Shown: one piece after another, positions 24,401 through 34,600 of the stretch
How positions within the stretch are numbered: position 1 is the first letter of the stretch
Layout: each line of letters begins with the position of its first letter
Source of the DNA: Enchytraeus crypticus
Lineage: Eukaryota; Annelida; Clitellata; Enchytraeida; Enchytraeidae
Direction: 5' to 3'
Assembly (NCBI GenBank): GCA_905160935.1
Contig: CAJHZI010000558.1
Location: 525,001 to 589,000, forward strand
DNA: 64,000 nt
Made by a program: the position numbers and the translations under genes
The notes under the pieces: generated by a model
What the model saw: only the letters and a program-made list of their open reading frames with translations
The model's database searches: none
What the model was told of the DNA's origin: nothing

Positions 24401-25640
24401 TTAAATACATATGGAATTCGTGGTACAGCCCTTAAATGGTTCAAGTCTTACCTCACGGATAGATCTCAATATACTGTTATCAAAGATTTATCATCTAGTA
24501 TCCAGCCTATTACTACAGGGGTACCTCAAGGTTCTATCCTTGGTCCTCTTCTGTTTCTAATATATATCAATGATATCGAACGCTTTACCAATAAAGCCTT
24601 GCTGTCTCTTTTTGCTGACGATTCTAATGCTTTTATTTCTGGAAACAATTTGTATCTGCTTATGCTAAAGCCAACTGTGTTTGTAAAGAACTAAGCCATT
24701 GGTTTAGTTGCAACTTATTAAGCATTAATTATGAGAAGTGTGCTTATATTTTATTTTACCCTAATACTGATTACGTTGGTTTAATTAAGTCTTCTAATTT
24801 GCGTATTGTTGTTAATGGTATGGTTATTAGTAGAGTCAATCATATTAAATTTCTAGGAATTTATATTGATGAAAGGCTTAACTTTAAACAACATATTCAC
24901 TATGTTATATCTAAAATTAATAGTGTTAGAGGTATGCTGTATCATAGAAGAGATCTATTACCAATCTTATGTCGAAAAATATTTATTACGCCATTGTTTA
25001 TCCCTATATTCATTACGGGATTGAAGCTTATAGTTTTACTTGTAATTACATAATTGAACCCCTGATCTTAGCTTGCAACCGAGTACTTAGAACCTTGCAG
25101 AACGTTGATAGATATTATAATGTTAAACAACTTTATCTCAACTACAACGCACTCCCTGTTAACCTCTTACGAAATTTGCGAATCTCTAAAGTTATCTTCA
25201 GATGCTTAAATTCTTCCAATTCTGTCCCCTCTTCTACGGCCAATCTATCTGCTTAAATCAGGCTGGTCATAGTTATTCTACTCGCATTAAATCAACTAAT
25301 TATCTTTATAAGCAATCTAATCGTGCTTTTTTCTATTCCTTTGTAAACTCTTGCTGTGCAATTTGGAATGATATCCCGAGTGAAATCAGAACCTGTTCAA
25401 CTGAATCAGTTTTTAACAAAATATACAAGCAGCATTTAATTGATACTTGGAAATGATTGTCTATGTCTATGTTTTGCAGTTGTACAATGTCTTCAAGTCA
25501 GTAGAACCTCTGATCGTTCAGGGGTTATCTACTAATATTAGTCCGGCCTGTATAGGCCTACTACTGTTTGAATCCGGTTTTAATTTTAGTGCACTTTTAG
25601 CTCTACTAATCTTTAGTTTTTTCATTAATTAGTCCTCAAG
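21480..25640 (+). mobile_element. CR1/Jockey-type non-LTR retrotransposon, long broken copy
   Basis: Nearly full-length LINE. The ORF1-like part begins near 21497 (VEDILDAKSTLFKYAESFR) and continues at 21807-22419 (SWADIAS region). ORF2 starts at 22428 and shows AP-endonuclease motifs (HMNIRSLN, LSEIW, GGIGILVK, IVGDFNID, SIIDHLF) and reverse transcriptase motifs (YGFRKGHSTA, LFLDLSKAFDTVNH, GVPQGSILGPLLFLIYINDI, FADDSNAF). ORF2 is interrupted several times, for example by a frame change in a T-run near 22910 and others near 23520-23830, 24690 and 25050, so it cannot be active. The 3' part ends at about 25640 without a clear tail. It lies just upstream of lectin gene A. A 446-bp internal slice recurs almost unchanged at 28612-29057. 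Confidence 0.85.
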
Positions 25641-25844
25641 GTTTTGCTCTTTACAATTCAATGGTATTTTCATTATCTATGTTTATTATCTCCAATTTTT
25701 CTACGATCTTATTTTTCTTATTCGGCCTTCGACAGTTAGTCTGAATAATGAGGGTATTAGTTATAAGCACTAAGATCTAAACTAACGTTCTCATCGGCAC
25801 ACCACAGCAGCGTAATAATATTACTAGCTCAACCATAACATTGA

Positions 25845-26225
25845 AAATACCCCTTGAATACCCACAGATTCTGCACGTAACCTTGGTGTAATCTTTGATT
25901 CAAATATAAACTTTAGAAAACATATTTCAGCAGTACTGTTGTACTTCTTTTGTCCATATCCGTCAATTACGTCAAATTCGTAGGTCCCTTGATATCAATT
26001 CTTGTATTTTTGCTCATGCGCTGTCCATTCTAATCTTGATTATTTTAACTCTCTGCTGAACCATGCCCTGAAAACCTCTCTAATTCGTCTCTAACACGTA
26101 CAAAAATGCTCTTTCTCGAGTCGTCTGTAATGTAAACATATTTAAATTCTACACTTCTTCTCTTCGTAAAAACTCTTGTGGTCTTCCCTCCTCTAGTAAA
26201 AACCTTCTCAATGTACCAAGCATTA
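25845..26225 (+). mobile_element. fragment of another CR1-like LINE (RT C-terminal region)
   Basis: Frames read NLGVIFDSNINFRKHIS, FVHIRQLRQIRRSLDI and FNSLLNHALKTSLIRL, the usual C-terminal end of CR1-type ORF2 (NLGV..D..L.F..H, LDYCNSL). Frameshifts and base changes make it a dead fragment. It follows the 21.5-25.6 kb LINE directly but belongs to a different lineage. Confidence 0.65.
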
Positions 26226-26730
26226 AATCATCCATGAGCAGACGGGGCGGAAACGACGACGACGATCAGACGGGGACAACTTACTATACCAAACGACGAG
26301 TACTAATGAACGCAATAAATTGATCAGTTGTACATATTTATACAAAAATTATTATTCTGAAATTTGTTTCGTCTATCACATTAAGCTTGACTAAAAATGT
26401 TAGCCATATTAGCAGGATCTGCTATGGACTTTGAAAGCGACTTACTGCGCCTCACTAAAAAATGAAGAAGGATTCAAACTTATCTTGAGTTAAGAATTTA
26501 ATATCCGAAATATTAAGAAAGAAATAATTCATTTCAAAACAAGGCTCGAAAACAAAAATTGAATATTCCATATTAATTAACTACTTCCTCAAGAGCCCTG
26601 ATTTATTTTTAAAGACTGGATTCAGAACAATTTCACACATTGCGGAAGATCTCGCCCCCCAGGGAAATCTGATTCTGGACGCTGAAAATAATGTTATTTT
26701 GCAAGCGATCACTAGTTGCTAAATTATTTT

Positions 26731-26932
26731 TAATGTCTTAATAACGCAGTAGTTAGTGGCGTCAGGTAACGTCACGAAGGTTAAACTTACAGATCCAGAG
26801 CTGAATTGAATTCTAGTGTGTTCGATCCTCGGCCGACACTAAAATCTCGGACATTCACAGGACTGGTTGAACGGAAATGGACTTATCAATAAAAGTGATA
26901 GATGTCAACATGGTTGATCATTTCGATATAAT
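26731..26932 (+). mobile_element. tRNA-derived SINE, family A, copy 4 (degraded)
   Basis: Same order of blocks but with a worn B box (GTGTTCGATCCTC) and deletions in the body; tail GTTGATCATTTCG. Confidence 0.7.
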
Positions 26933-27164
26933 GTAATTTATTTATTTATTTACTGACAATCCCAATGCGTTCAGCCATCGAATCAAAGTTCTTTATTAAA
27001 CTTATCGGTATGTACCTAGACCATAAATAATTCACGAATTATAAATCTAGTTAACTAACAGAATTTACTATTGCATGATAGGCTATGGATCTACATGTGT
27101 TTTTCTAATGGAGTAAATTGCATGAATATATGAACGAAGTTCCAGTATTCATACTGAAAGGATA

Positions 27165-27240
27165 CCGCTACAAACGTTCCTTCTGGGAATCGAACTTTCG
27201 TGGCCTCCACATCGGGCTTCACCTATCAACTGATATAACC
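27165..27240 (-). mobile_element. tRNA-like SINE head
   Basis: Minus strand: a D-arm-like CAGTTGATAGGTGAAGC and B box AGTTCGATTCCCAG at tRNA spacing. The body was not followed further. Confidence 0.45.
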
Positions 27241-27859
27241 TCTATGTAAATGTTGAACAGCAAGAAGTAAAGAGCATAATTTTGCCGTTTAGCTAATTCT
27301 GTACAAACTATTCCGTATGCGGACATAGCGTCTTTGAAAGACCGACTTCTCTGAAAAATTATCTGTTTGAAACATTAATTGCCTTCAAATCGCATTTCAA
27401 ATGAAGCAATTCATGCAGTTGCATAAATAGTCTTCCATTGATCAAATTGAGAATACTCGGTTTGTATCAACGATTAAGAATTGCCCGTCTAATAGACGAA
27501 CGCAAACCACCGCAAGTTAATGGATGCAATTTTAATAAATGTTTCATTTTTAAATTTTGTAGATTATAATAGAGAGTCGACTTTAAGAATTAGAAAATTT
27601 TTGAGGTCAATAATCGATGCTACTATGCTATTAAAAATGTAAAATCTATTAAGAAGTATGAAGATTAATCATAAATATGCGCTGATAAATGTTCAAATTC
27701 TAATTGCTAGTGTAACGACTATATGCCCTAATTAATGGCATTTTTTACATTTTTAATCGATTTGAGCGAGAAACGATATCAAAATTACAAAAGCAGAATA
27801 ATCGTAAAATAGAATAAACGTATTGATCGATTGGCTTAGCTTAAATTTAACCTAAAAGT

Positions 27860-28150
27860 GGCCACACACGATCAAATTTATCTGAACAGATATCTGTTCA
27901 GATAAGTTTGACGGAGCCCACATACGGTCAAATTTATCTGACAGATATCTGAACAGATATCTGAACAGATATCTGATCAGATATCTGTTCAGAAAAATTT
28001 GATTCGTCCACACACGGTCAAATTTATCTGTTCAGATCTGAGATCTGAACAGATATTTTGGCCACACACGATCAAATTTATCTGCAGATAAAACTGATGA
28101 TCGCCCACACACGGTCAAATTTAACTGTTCAGATATCTGATCAGTTATGC
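27860..28150. repeat. left array of the CACACACGATCAAATTTATC motif
   Basis: Five direct copies of a ~24-bp motif (cores at about 27862, 27920, 28011, 28062 and 28105) alternate with AGATATCTG/TGTTCAGATA palindromes. The motif begins GGCCACACACG and reads like a transposon terminus. No coding sequence. Confidence 0.8.
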
Positions 28151-28420
28151 TAATTAGCTGTCAATCATTTCCAGACTGCAGCGCGCGTGACTGGCGTTGT
28201 TATTACTACAGTCAATCAATATATTTTTGAGCTATTTAAACTACTAATTTGAGAGCTACCCATCCCCTGATTGATGGTTGCTGTCCAAATGATGGAAGTT
28301 GCATTTAATGATTTAATAGGTTCATTTTTATTAATTTATTTTTTAATCTCAATTTAAAATTGTACTCCTGCCTATTTAGTATGCACAAGTTCAACAATTA
28401 TCATTAGTTTCATTTACGTT

Positions 28421-28463
28421 CACCATCCGAGGCGAACACTCTAACCGTTAAGCCATATCCACC
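28421..28463 (-). mobile_element. truncated tRNA-like head (5' half)
   Basis: Minus strand: TGGCTTAACGGTTAGAG is a perfect A box, followed by an anticodon-arm-like TTCGCCTCGGATGGTGAA. No B box follows, so only the 5' half of a tRNA is present. Confidence 0.5.
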
Positions 28464-28611
28464 CAATACTTCACTATCAATATAACAGTATAATATAATA
28501 TTAGTTTTATAGTCCATACACCGACATGGTAAGTATTTTGCATCATTAAGTATTCTGCACCATCGTCACTATTTATTTTATATTTCTACATACCCGTATA
28601 GGCAAAGTTTA

Positions 28612-29057
28612 TTACCAATAAAGCCTTGCTGTCTCTTTTTGCTGACGATTCTAATGCTTTTATTTCTAGAAACAATTTGTATCTGCTTATGCTAAAGCCA
28701 ACTGTGTTTGTAAAGAACTAAGCCATTGGTTTAGTTGCAACTTATTAAGCATTAATTATGAGAAGTGTGCTTATATTTTATTTTACCCTAATACTGATTA
28801 CGTTGGTTTAATTAAGTCTTCTAATTTGCGTATTGTTGTTAATGGTATGGTTATTAGTAGAGTCAATCATATTAAATTTCTAGGAATTTATATTGATGAA
28901 AGGCTTAACTTTAAACAACATATTCACTATGTTATATCTAAAATTAATAGTGTTAGAGGTATGCTGTATCATAGAAGAGATCTATTACCAATCTTATTTC
29001 GAAAAATATTTATTACGCCATTGTTTATCCCTATATTCATTATGGGTTGAAGCTTAT
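28612..29057 (+). mobile_element. internal LINE fragment, second copy of 24585-25032
   Basis: Begins TTACCAATAAAG and runs to TTGAAGCTTATG. By eye it differs from the first copy at only a handful of positions. It lacks both the 5' and 3' ends of the LINE, so target-primed reverse transcription alone does not explain it; it sits inside the 27.9-30.4 kb mosaic. Confidence 0.9.
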
Positions 29058-29074
29058 GTCATGTAGGCCTATAT

Positions 29075-29372
29075 ATAACGTAACATAACATCACATAATG
29101 GCACACTGAGTCAGGAAGCACAGATGCTTGTTTAATGCCCATTTCCTGCTTCTTCTCGATGGTTATTAGCAATCGTTTCCTTTTGGTGGCGCATTAATTG
29201 CAGCCGGCGCGGATTTAAGAATAACCTTCCATCACCCTGGGATTTTTTCCTTCCTAAGCTGTCAGCACTCGGTCTTCCAAGGTGGTCACTCACAAAGTAC
29301 TAACTTTGGTCGGTGTAGCTTAACTTCGATAACTGACGCGCAACTAAACCAAGTGCGCTAAATCCCGCCCAA
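29075..29372 (-). mobile_element. chimeric tRNA/5S-rRNA-derived SINE, copy 1
   Basis: Read on the minus strand from 29372: a perfect tRNA A box TAGCGCACTTGG, then (29330-29256) about 75 bases matching the 3' half of 5S rRNA, including GAAGTTAAGC, GTTAGTACTT, TGACC and GTGCTG, roughly three quarters identical to animal 5S by eye. A ~180-bp unrelated body follows with GATGGAAGGTTATTCTTAAA. SINE3-class elements use 5S promoters; here a tRNA A box precedes the 5S part. It lies inside the 27.9-30.4 kb mosaic. Confidence 0.8.
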
Positions 29373-29602
29373 CGGTCTGTTTATGAAGCGTCATTATCGC
29401 GGGAGATTGTGAAACACTGTATAAATTGCGCATGGCATTTTTATTGTTGAGAAATGGAGATTGACTATAAACAAAATTATTATTCTTTCTTTATAAAATT
29501 TTAATTTGTTTAGCTAAGGTGTTTAATATTGAAATTAAAAAAGCCGTTTAGCATCCCGTACATCCCTACTCAGGGTCGAAACGAAAGGGTTTAGATAGGA
29601 AA

Positions 29603-29735
29603 TAAAAACATAGTCGTGCAAATGTTAAATACGCCAAATCGATATATTTACGCGACCTCAATGTTCATTAGGGTCGCGTAAATATATCGATTTGGCGTAT
29701 ATAACGTTTGCACGACTATGGCACGACTATGTTTT
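29603..29735. repeat. long hairpin (inverted repeat)
   Basis: Arms of about 50 bp (left near 29609-29658, right near 29671-29720) with a ~12-bp loop. The pairing is perfect over CGCCAAATCGATATATTTAC and nearly perfect outside it. The outer CATAGTCGTGC end is duplicated on the right. Confidence 0.85.
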
Positions 29736-29774
29736 TAGTTTTCACCTCGCAACGTCCCGAAACTGATGGGAACG

Positions 29775-29880
29775 AGAGGTCCCGAACGTTACGAGAGGTC
29801 CCGAACGTTACGAGAGGTCCCGAACTCGCGATCTCTCGTTCTAGGGGCGAGCTCTTTATCACTGCACCACTAGTCATTCA
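29775..29880 (-). mobile_element. tRNA-like SINE head with multiplied B-box unit
   Basis: Minus strand: TAGTGGTGCAGTGATAAAGA (D-arm) followed by GCGAGTTCGGGACC (B box). The B-box-like GTTCGGGACCTCTCG then recurs twice more at 17-18 bp spacing. Confidence 0.6.
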
Positions 29881-30089
29881 ATTTATATTAAAATCAATAT
29901 TGAAATATAATAATGATATTTAATTCTGTAACGCTTATCTCTGTATGTCAAAAGCATCTTTGTGATTTATAATACTTTTATTTGAATTAAGAAATTAAGA
30001 AATTAATTTATATTTAGAATGCTCAAATTAAAATAAGTTTAGGCCGACAAGTGCGCCAAAAGTCTTTGTGGGCGGGACGAGTCTTCAGA

Positions 30090-30385
30090 TCTGAAAACTG
30101 ACGCGGCCACACACTATCAAATTTATCTGAACAGATATCTGTTCAGATGAGTTTGATGGTTTTCCCATCAGTTTTGAAAACTGACACTCGTCAGTTTTCC
30201 CATCAGTTTTTGCCCACACACGATCAAATTTATATGTTCAGATATCTGAACAGATATCTGTTCAGATAAGTTTGATCAGGTAAATTTGATCGTGTGTGGA
30301 GAAACTAGGTCATCAGTTCTCTCGTCAGTTTTCAAATCTGACCCGGCCACACACGATCAAATTTATCTGTTCAGATATCGGAACT
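30090..30385. repeat. right array of the CACACACGATCAAATTTATC motif
   Basis: Three direct copies and one inverted copy (GATCGTGTGTGG near 30288) with the same AGATATCTGTTCAGATA palindromes plus a second small repeat (GTCAGTTTTCCCATCAG). Together with the left array it brackets 27860-30385. Confidence 0.8.
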
Positions 30386-31134
30386 AATACGGAGAGAATT
30401 TGCTTGGCTTTGAGTAAGCATAGCCTGTAATTTATCACAATATGCTATTATTTGTTACTTTATTATTTGTTAGATGCTTTTGCTACATTTTTCAGACATC
30501 ATCCCGATTTGAAATAGGCCTAGAACATTCCAACAGAAATCACGCTCATACACTTTAACTGAATGGGAATATAATTTAGAAAAAGAAAGGTAAATCAGGC
30601 GCGTCTTGAACTAACATAGCTTACGTGGATTATGAGCATATTTAGGGCTGGCTTTCAAAAATCAGTTATATAGGATTTTGCATCTATAGCATCATTTTTT
30701 GTTTCTTTTTTATTCTATCAACTATGCATAGGCCTACGCATATATTTATTGTGATGAAAGTGAGCTCGCAATGGTATGGACATAGCCAATACCCACTTTT
30801 TGTATTGCATTACGTGGACCTGGATATGGTCCAAGCAGTTACAAGGCAATTTAGGCTATCTTTCATTTGGATTTCAGTTTTTTGAATGGTCACCAAAGTT
30901 AAGTAGATTGAAATGCTCATATTACATGCATGATGCGTCTTGGATTTTACAGGATGTGGTGTATGGCCTTTGTACGAGAAGATACAAATAATTTCCTACA
31001 TTTTTGAGGACCAAATAAATAGTAGGAAAAGAGCCCATAAAGACCAAAAAGTGGACGGGCAGCTGCCTAATAGACTCCGCCGCCAGTGAATTTATTTATC
31101 AAATATTATATTATTTATTATAAACAAAATTCCA

Positions 31135-31140
31135 TTTATT
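31135..31140 (-). promoter_or_regulatory. candidate poly(A) signal of lectin gene B
   Basis: AATAAA on the minus strand about 70 bases beyond the gene B stop, a normal distance for a short 3' UTR. More copies of the hexamer follow in the AT-rich DNA. Confidence 0.4.
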
Positions 31141-31207
31141 TAGCGATTAGGTCAATTTAAAAGAAATTGTTATCTTTTTGCCTCAGATTGGCACTATGTT
31201 TTGATTG

Positions 31208-31497
31208 TTAGAACGGATCTGATTCACATATGAAGTTGTTTAATGAAGAGCAGGTGATATCATTCCAGAAATAGTCACGAATCGGATGAATGTTGACGCA
31301 GGACTCATATTCACCGGAATAGAGAAGACAGTTTGGACTTCCTTGAGACCAGTGGGTATACGTAAGAGATTGAGTCACATTTTGACTTGGTTCCCATTGA
31401 AAGGGCGACGTACAATCGTTCACATGTTGTCGTCTAGCACTGAGTACGAAGGACACTACTGAGTACGGCCAAGTTATAACTGGCTGAGAGGTTATAT
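31208..31497 (-). CDS. gene B exon 3: second half of C-type lectin domain and stop
   Basis: Acceptor ATTACAG next to 31497. It encodes ITSQPVITWPYS through YFWNDITC and FICESDPF, then TAA. The long-loop segment is shorter and very different from gene A. Confidence 0.82.
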
Positions 31498-31636
31498 CTG
31501 TAATATATAAATAGAATCATTTCTTCTATCAGGAAATAGATATCTTAATGACTAGTAATGGATTAGTCATGTGAATATGATGTTTTATCATGTACATGTT
31601 GTGGCAAATATTAAACTATTTTTAATATTAATAGGC

Positions 31637-31677
<41 letters not shown>

Positions 31678-34600
31678 GGGTTAACGTCCGTTTCATCATC
31701 CTCATCTCAGGGACGTCCCTACATCGCACATCACTACCAATCAATTCACCCAGATTGCATATCAATTCACTCTAATCTGCAAAAAATGTGCTGAGGAGAA
31801 GAATGGTCCTAAAATGTATGCCGGCCCGGTGATCAAAACATGGTCAGGATATTTAATATGATTTACCTTAAACCGCACATTTTAGTATTATTTACCTTAG
31901 TCATCCCTAAGTTAAAGGCAGAAGACTTCTTAGTTCATACTTAACATACGTAAAACCTCTGCATGATACGCATGACCGATCTTCATAGTTTTATTATTGA
32001 TTACGTAAATGTTTTTTTAGTTTACTCTATTTTCGATCCAGAGAGATATCATAACCCAAAAGAAAAGTCTTTACTCTGAAGCTGAAGCCACCAGCTCCAC
32101 ACTTTTGATCAATGTGGTTTCATGAGCTAACTAGCTCTTTATTGCATTCAAAATCTTCCATAGCAATACTTAACAAAGTTCAAATTGCTTGCAATTAATT
32201 GCTAATTGCCATTATCTTCAGCAGATGAAAGACACTGATGATGAATACCGATATTTTTGTAGCAACCTATAGTAGAATGGATAGAGTGATACAGTAAAAT
32301 GTGCGGTGGTATATACCAACAATTTTCCGGTATCTCTTGAATCAACAGGTGCGTAAAAACTCAGTAAAAACTAATCAACTGAGCGCAATCGAGATCTTAC
32401 TATCGCTTAGAGACTCAGCCGAGCATCAAACCCGAACCTGTCATGAAAAATCTACAGATCTAGATCAATAAACATGACGTTGTATCCACTCAGCCACTGG
32501 TAACGAATAGCATGAATTTTATCTTTGTTGCTCTGCATCAATCGTATTTTATTATTATTCTTCATGTCGCATATTATTTAGTCCATTGATAAGCTCTTAA
32601 ATCAACAAAATTAGAGGTACAGTTATTGAGCACAAGTGTTCTTTACCCTTGATGTGTCCGGATCAATGAAGAATAGATCACCCGTAATCTGCACGAGTCG
32701 TAAGAATAAAACTGAGACTTAAGAGTAAGACTGAGCAAGAACTGAAGAAAGAAACGGAAAACCACATCAGAAACAATATTATTCCACTAGCGATAGGCTA
32801 CATTTAGATGTGGTTAAGCACAGACTTTTGTAAGGAATTAACTTGTCTATCTATGTGGTATTCTTTATAGTGCATGAAAGCAATCTGTGAGTGAAATAAA
32901 AATTGTACAGTAAGTTAGTGCTAATTACATAATAAAAATTATTTTTGAAGCAAGGAACTATGGACCACAAAATCAGATCTGATCTCTAGAGCACTGTCAG
33001 TGGGCAGGTGTGGTTTAATGCTTATTAAACAAGTATACGTATCGCTTTCTGATGCAGTGCTGTAAAGTTTTAATATGTGTGCATTTAGTGGCTATATTGA
33101 TTGCCATATAAACGAGTATTTACACTAGCTCTTTTGCAAGTCCACTAGCCAAAACAATTTCGTTTATCTGCAATTGATTTTTCTCAGGCCCACATTTCTT
33201 CGTAATTATTGCAATTTGAGATTAATAACTGCAACTTGGTATTGATGTTTTAGTTTGTATTGTAGCGGCTGCAAATTCTCTCGTGCAAATATTTTGATTC
33301 TTTCAAATAGAACCTGTTTAAGAAATAGCATTATTATTTAAAATATAATAAATAAATATTTGGGCCCACAAGTATAAAAAGTTATAGAGCATAATTAAGC
33401 ATGATATTTATACAAACTGGACTGATTGAATGTTTTGATGAAGCTGATCAGACTCTGCTGCTCTTGCTCTGACGAAATCACAACCATAAAAGCGTTTTCA
33501 TATAATGTTGGGCAGTAAAGTTGTGCGTCAGTAAAGTTGAGTTTCCTTACTGAGAAGTAATAGCAACGATTGCCAACCAACACAAAACCACTCGGGCAAA
33601 CTGCAAAAACAGAATATTCGTATATTAAAAGAAATTGTCAAAAATAACAATTAGGCCTACTGTTTGTCGTTTTATCTGTACATTAGGCCTAAATTTGGTT
33701 AAATACGTACTTTCAATTGAACTTTTTAGTCCAAGCTGCAAAAAGACTAGTCGATTCTGCTTATTAATACGCTGAAGAATTCATTGGATCATTGACTGGC
33801 TAGAGTTCTTTAAGATTAGAAGAGCTCGTGATGAAAAGGAACGTTGAATTGGCGCCAGATGATTTCTTTCAAAAAGCTTTCATGCACCTAGTGATAACTA
33901 GCGCACCTAGTGATAACTAGCGCACCTAGTGATAAACTAGTGCACCTAGTGATAACTAGCGCACCTAGTGATAACTAGCGCACCTAGTGATAAACTAGTG
34001 CACCTAGTGATAACTAGTGCACCTAGTGATAAACTAGTGCACCTAGTGATAATATCCTGTTTTTGATACATTATCTGCAGCTGCAATCAAAACCACTTTG
34101 TTCTCTTAGGCTGTACCATTGATCATAATTTACTTTGAATCTTATTTCCTAATTTTGTTCAAGTGGTTATGGAACATAACCTGTGATCTATTTCGTAAAC
34201 AAAATTAAGGCGTGTGTTGGCCTATTTCTTACGCACAGTTCAATCATCATGCAAGAAATTTTCCAGTTTTAGATCAATGCAACTGGATCACTTAGCTATT
34301 GGCGGTGAAAGCCTTGTAAAACCACTTTTAAATTTTAATTCTTATATTTCAAAGGTTGCCAGAGTGCAACAGAAGACGCTACCAGCTCCTCTCGGAGCTG
34401 TCGATTAAGAGCCGCCATTGTTATGATTTGTAAGCCGTGATTTTCAGGCAAAATCCTGTTAACTGAATAAGAGTATTATAATGGACATCTCATATGACGT
34501 AATAATAAAATCAAGATACAGACAGGAAGATAGAGATATAATCTGATGTATATATATCAACATGTATATATAATATATATATATAACATATAATAGGCCT

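Noticed and set aside
29256-29330. Considered as a genuine 5S rRNA gene
   Set aside because: Only the 3' half is 5S-like, it has many differences, and the same chimeric head recurs at 41483-41557 with the same body.
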